A stretch of DNA of 64,000 nucleotides from Micrococcales bacterium 31B (lineage in GTDB: Bacteria; Actinomycetota; Actinomycetes; Actinomycetales; Dermabacteraceae): the NCBI GenBank assembly GCA_022803075.1, contig JAFFTF010000004.1, positions 100,852 through 164,851 of the forward strand, read 5' to 3'. The position numbers and the translations under genes are program-made. This document shows, one piece after another, positions 1-9,400 of this stretch. The first letter of the stretch is position 1. Each line of letters starts with the position of its first letter. The notes beneath the pieces are model-generated. The model ran no database searches and was not told the origin of the DNA. It saw nothing but the letters and a program-made list of their open reading frames with translations.

Positions 1-2298
1 CCACTCTCCATGGAGATGGTGCGCGACATCCTGCAAGACACCGTTGACTTTCAGCCCAATTACGACGGCAAGAACCTCGAGCCCAAGGTACTGCCGTCGC
101 GCATCCCCAACCTACTTGCGAACGGCTCGGCCGGCATCGCCGTGGGTATGGCCACCAATATTCCGCCCCATAACCTCAAAGAACTGAATGACGGCGTCCA
201 GTGGTTCTTGCAAAACCCCGAGGCCACGCGCGAAGAACTGCTCGAGGCCATGATTCAGCGCATCAAGGGTCCCGACTTTCCGACGGGTGCGACGGTGCTG
301 GGTCGTCGCGGCATCGAAGACATGTATCGCACCGGCCGCGGTTCGATCACGCAGCGCGCCGTCGTGAAAATGGAAGAGATTCAGGGCCGCATGTGTCTCG
401 TGGTCACCGAGCTGCCCTACCAGGTCAACCCCGACAATCTGGCCATGAAAATCGCCGACCTCATCAAGGACGGCAAGATCCAGGGCATCGCCGACATGCG
501 CGATCAGACCAGCGGCCGCAACGGCCAGCGACTCGAGATCATCCTGAAGCGCGACGCCGTGGCGAAGGTGGTGCTGAACAACCTCTACAAGCACACGCAA
601 CTGCAGGACAACTTCAGCGCGAACATGTTGGCTCTGGTCGACGGTGTGCCCCGCACTCTCACGCTCGATCAATTCATTCGGTACTGGGTGAATCACCAGG
701 TCGAAGTGATTGTGCGTCGCACCCAGTTCCGCCTGCGTGAGGCCGAAGAACAGATCCACATCTACCGCGGTTACCTCAAGGCACTCGACATGCTCGATGA
801 GGTTATTGCCTTGATTCGTCGCTCACCCACGGCTGAGCGCGCGCGTGACGGCCTCATGGAGCTGCTGGAGATCGACGACGTTCAGGCTGACGCGATTCTC
901 GCCCTGCAGCTTCGTCGCCTAGCGGCGATGGAGCGCGACAAGATCATTGAACGCCACGATGAACTGCAAGCGCTCATCGCAGACTACGAATCGATTCTCG
1001 CGAGCCCCGAGCGCCAGCGCAGCATCGTCAGCGAAGAACTCGAAGAGACCGTCGCCAAGTATGGTGACGACCGCCGCACGGAGATCGTGCCGTTCGAGGG
1101 CGACATGTCGATGGAAGACCTGATCCCCGAAGAAGAAATCGTCGTCACTATTACGCGCGACGGGTACGCCAAGCGCACCCGCAGCGACCAATACCGCTCG
1201 CAACGCCGCGGCGGCAAGGGCATCAAGGGTGCCCAGCTGCGCGGCGAAGACGTGGTCGAACACTTCTTCGTCACGACCACGCACCACTGGTTGCTGTTCT
1301 TTACCAATCTGGGTCGTGTGTACCGTGCGAAGGCCTACGAGCTGCCGGAGGCAGGTCGGGACGCCAAGGGTCAGCACGTGGCCAATTTGCTGGCTTTCCA
1401 GCCCGGTGAAGAAATCGCCCAGGTGATGGATCTGCAGGACTATGACCAGGCCGAGTATCTCGTGCTCGCGACTCGACGCGGTCTCATCAAGAAGACCCGC
1501 CTGGCCGAGTACGACTCGAACCGGTCTGGGGGAGTGATCGCCATCAACCTGCGCGAGGTCGAGAACGAGAACGGCGACGCCATCAAAGACGAATTGGTGT
1601 CTGCAGCACTGTGCAGTGCAACGGACGACATTATTTTGGTGTCGGCTCTGGGCATGTCGGTGCGCTTCACGGCGAGCGATGACGCGCTGCGGCCCATGGG
1701 ACGCGCAACGTCGGGCGTGACGGGCATGAAGTTCCGCGGTGACGATGAACTGCTGTCGATGGATATTGTGCGTGACGGCACGTACGTGTTCGTGGTGACC
1801 GAGGGCGGGTACGCGAAGCGTTCACTCGTGGAGGACTATCGCGTGCAGGGCCGCGGCGGGCTCGGCATCAAGGTCGCCAAGATTTCTGACGGCCGCGGAC
1901 GCCTCGTTGGTGCGTTAATCGTGGAGGAATCCGACGAGGTGCTGGTTGTCATGGAGAAGGGCAAGATTGTTCGCTCCAGCGTGCTGGGCGTGCCCGTGAA
2001 GGGCCGCGACACCATGGGCGTCGTGTTTGCAAAGCCTGATTCGGGAGATCGCATCATCGCTGTTGCCAAGAACCCGGAGCGCACGCTTGATGAGGTTGCG
2101 GAGGATGAGTCAGAAAATTCATCTGGCAGCTCTAACGTGTCCACTGCCACGGCAAATTCGCATGAATCTGCCAACAATGCGGGTGATGAACTCGTATCAA
2201 CGGCAAGTTCGGTGGACAATGACACTGAGCCTATGTCGGAACTTGACGCGCCCGCCGCGTCTGCCGATACGAACGACAACGAAGACTCTGGAGACTAA
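1..2298 (+). CDS. gyrA: DNA gyrase subunit A (3' part, start outside window)
   Basis: GyrA is the cleavage/religation subunit of DNA gyrase, which introduces negative supercoils with GyrB. About 765 codons are visible and the frame is open to the left edge. The window opens just downstream of where the active-site tyrosine motif (RYTEARL in the family) should lie, so the catalytic Tyr is outside it. Visible parts are the tower and coiled-coil region, then the C-terminal beta-pinwheel with the GyrA box QRRGGKG at 1201-1221, needed for DNA wrapping. The last 60 or so residues are an Asn/Ser/Glu/Asp-rich acidic tail. Two bases separate its stop from the DUF3566 gene, so the two are probably cotranscribed. 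Confidence 0.97.
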   Translation, partial: PLSMEMVRDILQDTVDFQPNYDGKNLEPKVLPSRIPNLLANGSAGIAVGMATNIPPHNLKELNDGVQWFLQNPEATREELLEAMIQRIKGPDFPTGATVLGRRGIEDMYRTGRGSITQRAVVKMEEIQGRMCLVVTELPYQVNPDNLAMKIADLIKDGKIQGIADMRDQTSGRNGQRLEIILKRDAVAKVVLNNLYKHTQLQDNFSANMLALVDGVPRTLTLDQFIRYWVNHQVEVIVRRTQFRLREAEEQIHIYRGYLKALDMLDEVIALIRRSPTAERARDGLMELLEIDDVQADAILALQLRRLAAMERDKIIERHDELQALIADYESILASPERQRSIVSEELEETVAKYGDDRRTEIVPFEGDMSMEDLIPEEEIVVTITRDGYAKRTRSDQYRSQRRGGKGIKGAQLRGEDVVEHFFVTTTHHWLLFFTNLGRVYRAKAYELPEAGRDAKGQHVANLLAFQPGEEIAQVMDLQDYDQAEYLVLATRRGLIKKTRLAEYDSNRSGGVIAINLREVENENGDAIKDELVSAALCSATDDIILVSALGMSVRFTASDDALRPMGRATSGVTGMKFRGDDELLSMDIVRDGTYVFVVTEGGYAKRSLVEDYRVQGRGGLGIKVAKISDGRGRLVGALIVEESDEVLVVMEKGKIVRSSVLGVPVKGRDTMGVVFAKPDSGDRIIAVAKNPERTLDEVAEDESENSSGSSNVSTATANSHESANNAGDELVSTASSVDNDTEPMSELDAPAASADTNDNEDSGD

Positions 2299-2300
2299 GC

Positions 2301-2852
2301 ATGAGTTCATCGACGGGCACCCTCGCATCCGATTCGAACCGTAAGCAACCCACGGGCAAGTCCTCTGGCGCTGCCAAGGCTCCGGCTCCGGCCTCGAAAG
2401 CGAAGGCTGCCACCGACAAGTCTGTTGCCGCAGAGTCTGCCAACGTGAAGCCTGCCGCAGCCAAGCCCGTCGCACCCAAGGTGAAGGTGGAGCCTCGTCG
2501 AATCCGATTGGTGCTGTCGCGTGTCGATCCGTGGTCGGTCATGAAACTGTCATTCCTACTGTCTGTGGTGTTGGGTATTGCCACGGTGGTCGCGGTTGCC
2601 TTCGTGTACTCGGTGCTCAACGGCATGGGTGTTTTCAACTCGGTGCAGGAGTTCATCAGCAACGTCGTCGGTAGCACGAGTGAGTTCTCGATTCTTGGCT
2701 ATGTTGAGTTCAGCAAGGTGATCTCTTTCGCTGTGATTGTCGCAGTAGTGAACGTGTTAATCATCACGGCGCTCTCCACGATCGGTTCGCTCTGTTACAA
2801 CATTGCGGCGGCTCTCTTGGGTGGTCTGCACGTGACGCTGACCGACGACTAA
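2301..2852 (+). CDS. DUF3566 domain membrane protein
   Basis: A 183-residue protein. The first 65 or so residues are a low-complexity Ala/Lys/Pro/Ser segment, probably cytoplasmic. They are followed by a conserved region with two hydrophobic segments (about residues 85-108 and 140-175), which is the usual DUF3566 layout. The gene follows gyrA directly (2-bp gap) as in most Actinomycetota. The molecular function is unknown. The position next to gyrA and ahead of tRNA-Ile is a strong family marker. Confidence 0.92.
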   Translation: MSSSTGTLASDSNRKQPTGKSSGAAKAPAPASKAKAATDKSVAAESANVKPAAAKPVAPKVKVEPRRIRLVLSRVDPWSVMKLSFLLSVVLGIATVVAVAFVYSVLNGMGVFNSVQEFISNVVGSTSEFSILGYVEFSKVISFAVIVAVVNVLIITALSTIGSLCYNIAAALLGGLHVTLTDD

Positions 2853-3015
2853 ACACCGCGTTGCGGGCTTGGCTCCGTGTGAGGAGGATCAAGTCGGCCT
2901 GGGCTCCCACGGTTTTGGTTTCGCTGCGAAGTTGGGGTAATGTTTAGCAGTCGGCACGAGAGTGTACGACCATTTTTATGGCGAGGGCCGCGAGGTCGGA
3001 GCGCATAAAAGGTAT

Positions 3016-3033
3016 GGCCGGGTGTGCCCGGCC
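3016..3033 (+). other. Hairpin just upstream of tRNA-Ile
   Basis: GGCCGGG - TGTG - CCCGGCC forms a perfect 7-bp stem with a 4-nt loop, ending 3 nt before the mature tRNA-Ile. There is no T run, so a pre-tRNA leader or processing structure is more likely than a terminator. The rest of 2853-3015 shows no coding sequence. Confidence 0.45.
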
Positions 3034-3036
3034 AGC

Positions 3037-3110
3037 GGGCCTATAGCTCAGACGGTTAGAGCGCTTCCCTGATAAGGAAGAGGTCACAGGTTCAAGTCCT
3101 GTTAGGCCCA
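3037..3110 (+). tRNA. tRNA-Ile (GAT anticodon)
   Basis: A 74-nt cloverleaf. The acceptor stem is GGGCCTA/TAGGCCC with discriminator A, the D arm is AGCTCAGACGGTTAGAGC, and the anticodon stem CTTCC/GGAAG encloses loop CTGATAA with GAT at 3071-3073. The T arm contains GTTCAAGTC. CCA is not encoded. It sits in the conserved gyrA - tRNA-Ile - tRNA-Ala order. Confidence 0.97.
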
Positions 3111-3141
3111 CGTAACGCACGCACGATGAAGGGTGTCAACA

Positions 3142-3261
3142 ATGAAGAAGATTCTGCTGTTGCTCCTGATCGCTGCGGGTGGTTACCTGGTGTGGCGCAA
3201 GGTTGAAGAGGAACGCCTGGAGGCGGATCTCTGGAACCAAGCCACTGACCTGGTCGCCTAG
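3142..3261 (+). CDS. DLW-39 family small membrane protein
   Basis: An ORF of exactly 39 codons. It encodes a short basic start (MKK), one hydrophobic helix (about residues 4-18), a charged stretch (RKVEEERLEA) and the DLW motif near residues 29-31. Length and motif match the actinobacterial DLW-39 family, which lies near gyrA and these tRNAs. AAGGG sits 8 nt upstream of the ATG. Function is unknown; a single-pass membrane peptide is likely. Confidence 0.88.
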   Translation: MKKILLLLLIAAGGYLVWRKVEEERLEADLWNQATDLVA

Positions 3262-3305
3262 GTTCTCACTGGGAATCTGAGCAGTGCGGTTTAAAATTTC
3301 ATCAC

Positions 3306-3378
3306 GGGGATATGGCGCAATTGGTAGCGCACCTGCTTTGCAAGCAGGGGGTTAGGGGTTCGAGTCCCCTTATCTCCA
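3306..3378 (+). tRNA. tRNA-Ala (TGC anticodon)
   Basis: A 73-nt cloverleaf. The acceptor stem is GGGGATA/TATCTCC (one G-T pair) with discriminator A. The anticodon stem CCTGC/GCAGG encloses loop TTTGCAA, with TGC at 3339-3341, and the T arm has GTTCGAGTC. CCA is not encoded. Confidence 0.97.
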
Positions 3379-3384
3379 CGTATC

Positions 3385-3420
3385 AAGCCGCCGCTTCGAG
3401 TTTCGAGGCGGCGGCTTTGT
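3385..3420 (+). terminator. Terminator after tRNA-Ala
   Basis: AAGCCGCCGCTTCG (3385-3398) pairs with 3404-3417, giving a 14-bp stem with a 5-nt loop followed by TTTGTTATT. It closes the tRNA unit and may also serve the minus-strand gene that ends at 3447. Confidence 0.75.
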
Positions 3421-3446
3421 TATTCGCTAGGCACGGTGTGTAGCAC

Positions 3447-4364
3447 TCAAGCGGCCAACTTTGCGAGGCCGGTGCGGTAGTCGGTGATGGCGAACTCGGG
3501 AAACCTGGCTTCGAACTTGGCCGACGTGAACAGGTTCTCTTGTGCGTAGCGAGGTAGGAGTTCACGGATCTCGCGAGCGTCGGCCGACGCGAGGCCCGCA
3601 GCCCAGAGTAGCCACGAGGGCATCACGGTGTAGCGAGGCGACGTGCCGAATACAGTGGCGGCTCGGTGGATAAACTCGCGATAGGTGGGTCGCTCGGAGT
3701 GGACGGGCAGATGCCAGGTTTGACCGAAGGCGTCGGGGGTGTTGCCGAGCGTGGCGAGGGCGCGGCTGGCGTCGGGGGTCCAGATGAGGGTGCGGCGCAC
3801 ATCATCGCGCACAGGCGCTAGAGGTCGTCGACCCGAGCGCAGGCGGTCGAGGATAAGCGCATGGGTAAAGCTCTGGGTGCGGCCCGGGCCGTAAAACTCC
3901 GGTGCGCGGCCGATGACTAGGTCGATGTAGCCGCGGCTCATCTCGGCGAGGACGGCGTTTGCCATGGCCGCGCGGACTGCGCCCTTGCGCCCCACGGGAG
4001 CGAATTGTGTGGTCTCGGTCTGCACCCTGTCGTCTTGGGGGTACATGTAGGTGTTGTCGAAGTAGACAAACTTGGCGCCGGCGGCGCGGGTGGCGGCAAG
4101 GGCATTTCGCAGCATGGTCGGGAACTGGCGTTCCCAGAGTTCGGTGTTGGCGGGCAGGCCTGCGGCGAAGTAGACCACATCGCTGCCCATGACGGCCGTC
4201 GTGGTTTGTGAGGCGTCGAGGAGGTTCGCCGATACGAGTTGATCGGTGTCGTGGATTCGCTGGGGGTTGCGGCTGACGAGGCGCAGGTCCTGTGTGTGAG
4301 AGCGATAGAGTTCGCGCGCCAATTCAGTGGCGATCTGGCCGGTGGACCCCAGAATAGTCTGCAT
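3447..4364 (-). CDS. NAD(P)-binding epimerase/dehydratase-like protein (SDR superfamily)
   Basis: A 305-residue atypical short-chain dehydrogenase/epimerase. The N-terminus carries an NAD(P)-binding loop beginning LGSTGQIATELA (near residue 5). It is followed by a beta strand and VVYFAAG near residue 65, and a YFDNTYMYP segment (about 99-107) in the place of the usual YxxxK region. The extended SDR length fits nucleotide-sugar or flavone-reductase-like relatives. A GAGGAT Shine-Dalgarno sequence precedes the ATG. The substrate is unknown. It starts the accessory stretch next to the tRNA genes and stands alone. Confidence 0.78.
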   Translation of the reverse strand: MQTILGSTGQIATELARELYRSHTQDLRLVSRNPQRIHDTDQLVSANLLDASQTTTAVMGSDVVYFAAGLPANTELWERQFPTMLRNALAATRAAGAKFVYFDNTYMYPQDDRVQTETTQFAPVGRKGAVRAAMANAVLAEMSRGYIDLVIGRAPEFYGPGRTQSFTHALILDRLRSGRRPLAPVRDDVRRTLIWTPDASRALATLGNTPDAFGQTWHLPVHSERPTYREFIHRAATVFGTSPRYTVMPSWLLWAAGLASADAREIRELLPRYAQENLFTSAKFEARFPEFAITDYRTGLAKLAA

Positions 4365-4468
4365 GCAATCCTCGATTCTGCGTTGTTTGTACCAATGTAC
4401 TCACTGGTGAATTGGACATGTAGTCAGCAATGATATCGATGTCAACGTACCCGAGCGTTCCCCTGCGG

Positions 4469-5386
4469 CTACAGCAGCAGGCCGAGCATGACCGGCATGG
4501 TGACGAGCGAGAGCACCGTCTGCGCGCCCGTGATCGAGGCCATGAGGGGCGCGTCGCCGCCCATGCGCTCGGCCAGTACGTAGGAGGATGACGCGATGGG
4601 CAGTGCTGTCAGCACGACGAGGCTCGCGAGCGGCGCCCCCTCGAGGCCGAGGGCCATGCCAAGCCCGCCACACGCCGCGGGCAGCGCGACCAGCTTGGCA
4701 ACGGCTGCAAAACTGATATACAGGGCGTCTCTGCGCGAAGCCCGCCACGTAATGGCTGCTCCCGCCGCGAGGGTGCCGCAGACGAGCGCGGGCTGCGCCA
4801 GCATGTCTATCGAAATGCTCACGAACTCGGGCAAGCGAACGTTCAGGGCGCCAAACAGCAGGCCAACCACACAGCCCAAGATCAGTGGATTCGTAATCAC
4901 TTCACGCCACAAGCGTGGCCGTCGCGAGCCCGCGTTAGGGGCGCCGTACACCGACAGCGCGACTACCGAAATGACGTTGATGAGCGGCACCATGATCGCC
5001 GCAGCGAGGGCGAACGTGCTGACTCCGAGCGCGCCGTTGAGGGCCGACGCAAACACCAGGCCAATATAGGTGTTCTGGCGAATCGAACCCTGCAGGATCG
5101 ACGTCAGCTGAGGCCCGGACGCCCGTAGGGCCCGTTTCAGCCCCAGCACCAGTGCCGTCATGAGCAGGATCGGCACGGTAATGCTCGCGACGAGCGGCAG
5201 CGGCTTCACCACGCCCAGATCGGTGCCGGCGAGCGAGGAGACGAAGAGCGCGGGCGTGAAAATGTGGTACGTCAGCCACTCGAGGCCGCGCCAGAACTCG
5301 GTGGAGGGCAGGAGCCAGCGCCTGAGCGACCAACCACCGATGAGGAGTGCCACGACCGGCAGGATTGCCGTGCTGACGAGATGCAT
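4469..5386 (-). CDS. AEC family (auxin efflux carrier-like) transporter
   Basis: A 305-residue polytopic membrane protein with about ten hydrophobic segments spread along its length. Its two-halves layout and terminal motifs (FTPALFVSSLAG near 40-52 and a C-terminal LPIASSSYVLAERMGGD region) match the AEC family. Members export or exchange small organic anions such as malate and malonate. Here the substrate may be an aromatic acid or an organic acid from aromatic breakdown, judging only by context. It lies downstream of the FAD hydroxylase on the same strand, but a strong terminator lies between them. Confidence 0.88.
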   Translation of the reverse strand: MHLVSTAILPVVALLIGGWSLRRWLLPSTEFWRGLEWLTYHIFTPALFVSSLAGTDLGVVKPLPLVASITVPILLMTALVLGLKRALRASGPQLTSILQGSIRQNTYIGLVFASALNGALGVSTFALAAAIMVPLINVISVVALSVYGAPNAGSRRPRLWREVITNPLILGCVVGLLFGALNVRLPEFVSISIDMLAQPALVCGTLAAGAAITWRASRRDALYISFAAVAKLVALPAACGGLGMALGLEGAPLASLVVLTALPIASSSYVLAERMGGDAPLMASITGAQTVLSLVTMPVMLGLLL

Positions 5387-5464
5387 GAGGTCGAGAATGC
5401 GCGATCACGCCGGTCAGCGCAAGCGCCACGGTGCGCTCGTGAACAGCCTTCGGGCCACGCAGAA

Positions 5465-5505
5465 ACCGGACGCTCCGGTGCCACGTGGGCACCGGAGCGT
5501 CCGGT
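5465..5505. terminator. Long perfect inverted repeat; terminator or dispersed palindrome
   Basis: ACCGGACGCTCCGGTGCC (5465-5482) and its exact complement (5488-5505) flank the 5-nt loop ACGTG. It lies right after the FAD hydroxylase stop and can act as its terminator, although no T run follows. The core GGAGCGTCCGG recurs in palindromes at 37.8 kb and 46.2 kb, so it may be a member of a repeat family. Confidence 0.7.
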
Positions 5506-5518
5506 ATGAATATTGCGG

Positions 5519-7408
5519 TTACTTCGCGGGGGCGACGAACACACCGTCGAAGAACGCCGCGAGCGAATCCGTGCCGTCGAGGGGCAGGATGTGCGCGACG
5601 TACTGGTCCGGGCGAACCACGACGATGGCGCCGTCACGCGAGATGTTGCGAGCCTCGAAGATATCGTCGGCGGGGTCGACCGCGTAGATCTTTTCGTAGT
5701 CGAACACCTGGTAGGGGCCGACGCGGGGGCGGAACGCCGCGGGCACCGTGTTGATGTTGACGTCGATGTGCGGCGCCTGGTAGATGACCTTGGTGTCGAC
5801 GTAGACGTCTTGATTGGCGCCCTCGGGGCGGTACTTCACGAGCGGTGAGGCCGCGTCGTCGTTCAGCCAGGCCGCGAGAGTGGCCGTAGCCGAGCCCTCG
5901 TTCAGGCCGTCCTGGCCGGCGAAGACGTAGATGCGCCATTTGCCATCCGCACGCGCATGATGGCCGAGCTGTACGGGCACACCGTCGCAGACTCGCATGA
6001 CGGGTCGCGAGTGGAACCGCTTGCCGAGGGTGAAGCCCGCGGCGAGGTCTTGCTGCGGGTCGCCCGCGACGATCATGGACGGCACGTACTCGGTCATGAA
6101 TCCGGCGGGGAACTCGGCGGTCTGCACGTAGAAGCGCTCGACCTCCTCGGGGTCGCTGAGCTGTTCGGGCTTGGCGGCCATGAGGCTCGACCACTGCTTG
6201 TCGAAGTCGATCAGGTTCTGCGCAATGACCTGGCGTTCGGCCGAGTACGTGGCGAGCAGTTCTTCGGGGGCGCGGCCCGAGAGCACGTGACCGAGCTTCC
6301 AGCCCAGGTTGAAGCCATCCTGCATCGACACGTTCATGCCCTGGCCGGCCTTGGCGCTGTGCGTGTGGCACGCGTCGCCCATGATGAAGACGCGGGGCTT
6401 GCGGCCGGTCGCGGCGTCGGCGTCGTCGAAGCTGTCGGTCACGCGGTGACCCACTTCGTAGACGCTGCGCCACGCAACGTGACGCACCTGAACGGTGTAG
6501 GGGTGCAAGATCTGGTTGGCTCGCGCCTCGACCTCTTCTTGAGTGGTCTTTCGGACGCTGCCCGAATCGTCGGGCGAGACCTCACCGAGGTCGACGTACA
6601 TGCGGAAAAGGTGATTACCTTCGCGCGGGATGTGCAGGATCGAGCCGCCATCGTTCGACTGGATCGCGCACTTGCGGCGAATGTCGGGGAAGTCGGTGTC
6701 GGCGAGCACGTCCATCACGCCCCAGGCATGAAACGCCTGGTCGCCCTGGAGTTTGCGGCCAATGGATTCGCGCACCCGGGAGCGGGCGCCGTCGCCACCG
6801 ACAACATACTTGGCGTTGACGATGCGCTCTGTGCCTGCGTCATCGCCTACGGTGCGCTTGAGCGTGACCGCGATGGGGTATTCCTGGGTATCGTCGCGGG
6901 TCAGCGTGACGAACTCCCAGCCGTAATCGGGCTTGTTGCGGGCGGGAGAGTTCGCCATGAACTCCAGGAAGTAATCCTGCACGCGGGCCTGGTTCACGAT
7001 CAGGTGAGGCAACTCACTAATGTTGGCCGGGTCGTCGGGGGCGACTGCGGTGCGGACGATGTTCTTGGGATTGTTGACGTCGGGCTTCCAGAACGCCATT
7101 TCGGTGATCTGGTAGGCCTCTTCGGTGATGCGCTTGGCGAAGCCAAACGCCTGAAAGGTCTCGACGCTGCGGGCCTGAATACCGTCGGCTTGGCCGACCT
7201 CTAGGCGGCCGCCGCGGCGCTCCACGGCGCGCGTCGTGAACTGCGGAAACTGCGACAACTGGGCGGCCAGCATGATTCCTGCTGGGCCGGTGCCGACGAT
7301 GAGCACGTCGACGTTGTCGGGAAGGTTCTCGGGACGGTCGATGCCTACGCCTGCGGCGGGCTCCACACGGGGGTCGCCGGAAACATAGCCGAAGTGGTGA
7401 AATTGCAC
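5519..7408 (-). CDS. FAD-dependent aromatic hydroxylase (phenol 2-/3-hydroxybenzoate 4-monooxygenase type)
   Basis: A 629-residue class A flavoprotein monooxygenase. It has the FAD dinucleotide-binding loop VLIVGTGPAGIMLA near residue 35 and the second FAD motif RVFIMGDACHTHSAKAGQG near 345-363. It also has the roughly 200-residue C-terminal thioredoxin-like domain typical of phenol 2-monooxygenase and MobA (both about 640 residues). It would hydroxylate a phenol ortho to an existing OH using NAD(P)H and O2. The start is GTG at 7408 behind GGAGAG. It is transcribed divergently from the ThDP enzyme, across two ATCGTATACGAT palindromes shared with the homoprotocatechuate operon. That suggests it makes a catechol such as 3,4-dihydroxyphenylacetate from 3-hydroxyphenylacetate; this substrate is an inference. 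Confidence 0.88.
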   Translation of the reverse strand: MQFHHFGYVSGDPRVEPAAGVGIDRPENLPDNVDVLIVGTGPAGIMLAAQLSQFPQFTTRAVERRGGRLEVGQADGIQARSVETFQAFGFAKRITEEAYQITEMAFWKPDVNNPKNIVRTAVAPDDPANISELPHLIVNQARVQDYFLEFMANSPARNKPDYGWEFVTLTRDDTQEYPIAVTLKRTVGDDAGTERIVNAKYVVGGDGARSRVRESIGRKLQGDQAFHAWGVMDVLADTDFPDIRRKCAIQSNDGGSILHIPREGNHLFRMYVDLGEVSPDDSGSVRKTTQEEVEARANQILHPYTVQVRHVAWRSVYEVGHRVTDSFDDADAATGRKPRVFIMGDACHTHSAKAGQGMNVSMQDGFNLGWKLGHVLSGRAPEELLATYSAERQVIAQNLIDFDKQWSSLMAAKPEQLSDPEEVERFYVQTAEFPAGFMTEYVPSMIVAGDPQQDLAAGFTLGKRFHSRPVMRVCDGVPVQLGHHARADGKWRIYVFAGQDGLNEGSATATLAAWLNDDAASPLVKYRPEGANQDVYVDTKVIYQAPHIDVNINTVPAAFRPRVGPYQVFDYEKIYAVDPADDIFEARNISRDGAIVVVRPDQYVAHILPLDGTDSLAAFFDGVFVAPAK

Positions 7409-7484
7409 TGAATTCTCTCCTCACACCATTGTGGGCGTGCGCGTCTCAGGGGTGAAGTCGCGCGGTGGCCGGGGGGCCGCGCCT

Positions 7485-7496
7485 ATCGTATACGAT
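7485..7496. promoter_or_regulatory. Operator palindrome ATCGTATACGAT (copy 1)
   Basis: A perfect 12-bp palindrome with GTATAC core, as often seen for FCD-type GntR regulators. It is paired with a second copy 23 bp away in the divergent hydroxylase/ThDP-enzyme promoter. The same word recurs at 15801 next to the GntR-containing hpa operon. Confidence 0.7.
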
Positions 7497-7507
7497 CTGC
7501 CAGTCAC

Positions 7508-7519
7508 ATCGTATACGAT
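7508..7519. promoter_or_regulatory. Operator palindrome ATCGTATACGAT (copy 2)
   Basis: Second perfect copy, 23 bp (about two helical turns) from the first, on the same DNA face. This suggests cooperative binding of two regulator dimers. Confidence 0.7.
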
Positions 7520-7591
7520 TTTTCGCCTCCTGTGGGATACCATGGTGTAGTCCGGCAATGTTGCTGAGAGTTTGCTTCACACCCACAGCCG

Positions 7592-9340
7592 ATGCCCGAA
7601 AAAGGGGCATGCGCCATGCACCCGCATGAGCGAGTCACATATGGAATCCCCCTTCCCTCCACAGTGGATTGGATGCATATGCCTACCGTCACCCACCATG
7701 TTGCCCACGCACTCTCCCAGCACGTCGAACACGTCTTCGGCCTCATGGGCAACGGCAACGCTCACTTTCTCGACGCCCTCCTGCGCGAAACCGACGTCGC
7801 CTTCACGGCCGTCCGCCACGAGGCCGGCGCCGTGGTCGCCGCCGACGCTTACTTCCGCGTTAGCGGCAAGATAGCCGCCGCCTCGACCACCTACGGAGCG
7901 GGCTTCACCAACACCCTCACCGCTCTCGCCGAGTCGGCACAGGCGCGCGTTCCCCTCGTTCTCATCGTCGGGGACGAGCCCACCTCGGGCCCTCGCTCGT
8001 GGGACGTCGACCAGATCGCCCTGGCCTCGGCCGTCGGTGCCCGCACCTACACGGTGGGCCGCCTCGACGCCGCCGCCACCACCGTGATCGCCATCGAACA
8101 CGCGCTTTCGTACCGCGTGCCCGTGGTCCTCGCGATTCCCTACGACATGCCCAAGCGTGACGCGGGCGAACTTCCCCAACTCGCCGACCTGCAGCTGCCC
8201 CAGCCTGCACCCCTGAGCGTCTACCAGCAGACGGCCATCACGCGCGTGGCTAAGGCCCTCGCGGCCGCGGAACGCCCCGTAATGCTGGCCGGCCGCGGCG
8301 CCCACCTCTCGGGTGCGGGGGCCGAACTCGGCGCCCTGGCCACCCACACGGGTGCCCTCACGGCCTCGTCGGCCCTGGCTCGCGGCATCTTCCCTGAAAC
8401 CCAGTACGACCTCGGCATCACGGGTGGATTCGGCGCCGAGGGTGCCATGGAACTCATCCACAGCGCCGACGTCGCGCTCGTCTTCGGAGCCTCGCTGAAC
8501 CAGTTCACGATGCGCTTCGGCGGCCTCTTCGGCCCCGACACGCTCGTGGTCCAGATTGACGCGGCACCCAACGCCACCAACGCGCGCGTCAATGAATTTT
8601 TGCAGGGCGACGCGCGCACCATCGCCGCCGCGCTCGTGGAGGCGCTGCGCGCCGAACAGCCGGACGCCACGTCGCCGGGTTGGCGCGAAGGCGTGGACCT
8701 GGCGTCCGCCCGGGTCTACGAGGCCGGCGACGACCTGGCACCCGATGGCCGCCTCGACCCCCGCTCGGCCGCCGTCAAGATCGGTGAGTTGCTGCCAGAA
8801 GACCGCGTCGTGGTCAGCGACGGAGGCCATTTCATTGGCTGGGCCAATATGTACTGGCCGGTCAAGGAGCCGGGCCGCATGGTCATGGTGGGCACCGCCT
8901 ACCAGTCGATCGGCCTCGGGTTCCCGAGCGTGCCGGGTGCCGCGGCGGCCGCGCCCGATTCGACCATCGTGCTGACCACGGGTGACGGCGGCGGCCTCAT
9001 GGCCATTGCCGACCTCGAGAGCGCCGTGCGCACGGCCGGCGGCCGCGGCATTTGCGTCGTGTGGAACGACGGCGCCTACAGCGCCGAAGTGAATCTGTAT
9101 GGCCTGCAGGGCCTCGTGAAAGACCCGATGCTGATTCCCGTGGTCGACTTCGCCGCGATGGGAGCGGCGGTCGGCGCCGAAGGGCACGTGATCCGCACGC
9201 TCGCAGACCTCGACGTGCTGCGCGAGTGGGCCGCCAAGCCCGTCGCAGAGCGCCAGTACCTGCTGCTTGACCTGCGGGTTTCGGGTGACGTGATCGCTCC
9301 GTACCAGCACGAGATCATCGCCATCAACTCGGGCAAGTAG
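7592..9340 (+). CDS. Thiamine-diphosphate-dependent enzyme (acetolactate synthase/benzoylformate decarboxylase family)
   Basis: 582 residues in the three-domain ThDP fold. The N-terminal PYR domain has the activating Glu in AVRHEAGAVVAADAY, followed by a central domain. The C-terminal PP domain has the Mg-ThDP motif GDGGG ... WNDG. The start is uncertain: ATG 7592 gives the longest form, ATG 7616 has AAGGGG about 8 nt upstream, and ATG 7682 (MPTVTHHV) begins where family homology usually starts. The gene is divergent from the FAD hydroxylase and shares its palindromic operators, so it should belong to the same pathway. It may decarboxylate an aryl 2-oxo acid, for example a phenylpyruvate or benzoylformate. 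Real acetolactate synthase is unlikely because no small subunit is present. Confidence 0.85.
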   Translation: MPEKGACAMHPHERVTYGIPLPSTVDWMHMPTVTHHVAHALSQHVEHVFGLMGNGNAHFLDALLRETDVAFTAVRHEAGAVVAADAYFRVSGKIAAASTTYGAGFTNTLTALAESAQARVPLVLIVGDEPTSGPRSWDVDQIALASAVGARTYTVGRLDAAATTVIAIEHALSYRVPVVLAIPYDMPKRDAGELPQLADLQLPQPAPLSVYQQTAITRVAKALAAAERPVMLAGRGAHLSGAGAELGALATHTGALTASSALARGIFPETQYDLGITGGFGAEGAMELIHSADVALVFGASLNQFTMRFGGLFGPDTLVVQIDAAPNATNARVNEFLQGDARTIAAALVEALRAEQPDATSPGWREGVDLASARVYEAGDDLAPDGRLDPRSAAVKIGELLPEDRVVVSDGGHFIGWANMYWPVKEPGRMVMVGTAYQSIGLGFPSVPGAAAAAPDSTIVLTTGDGGGLMAIADLESAVRTAGGRGICVVWNDGAYSAEVNLYGLQGLVKDPMLIPVVDFAAMGAAVGAEGHVIRTLADLDVLREWAAKPVAERQYLLLDLRVSGDVIAPYQHEIIAINSGK

Positions 9341-9358
9341 CCGTAGCCAGACGTTCAA

Positions 9359-9392
9359 CGGGCCACCACGACAACTCGTGGTGGCCCGCTTT
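9359..9392. terminator. Bidirectional terminator between convergent genes
   Basis: CGGGCCACCACGA pairs with TCGTGGTGGCCCG (13 bp, loop CAAC), followed by CTTTC. It separates the ThDP-enzyme gene from the convergent MoaF-like gene. Confidence 0.8.
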
Positions 9393-9400
9393 CGGGTGTC

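Noticed and set aside
3306..3378. tRNA-Ala 3' end as an attachment site for an integrated island
   Set aside because: No repeat of the tRNA 3' end and no integrase gene were seen at the far side of the accessory region.
7592..9340. Acetolactate synthase of branched-chain amino acid synthesis
   Set aside because: No ilvH-type small subunit or ilvC nearby, and the operator-sharing context is catabolic.
7577..9358. 593-codon minus-strand frame opposite the ThDP enzyme
   Set aside because: Antisense shadow; the plus-strand product has intact ThDP motifs.
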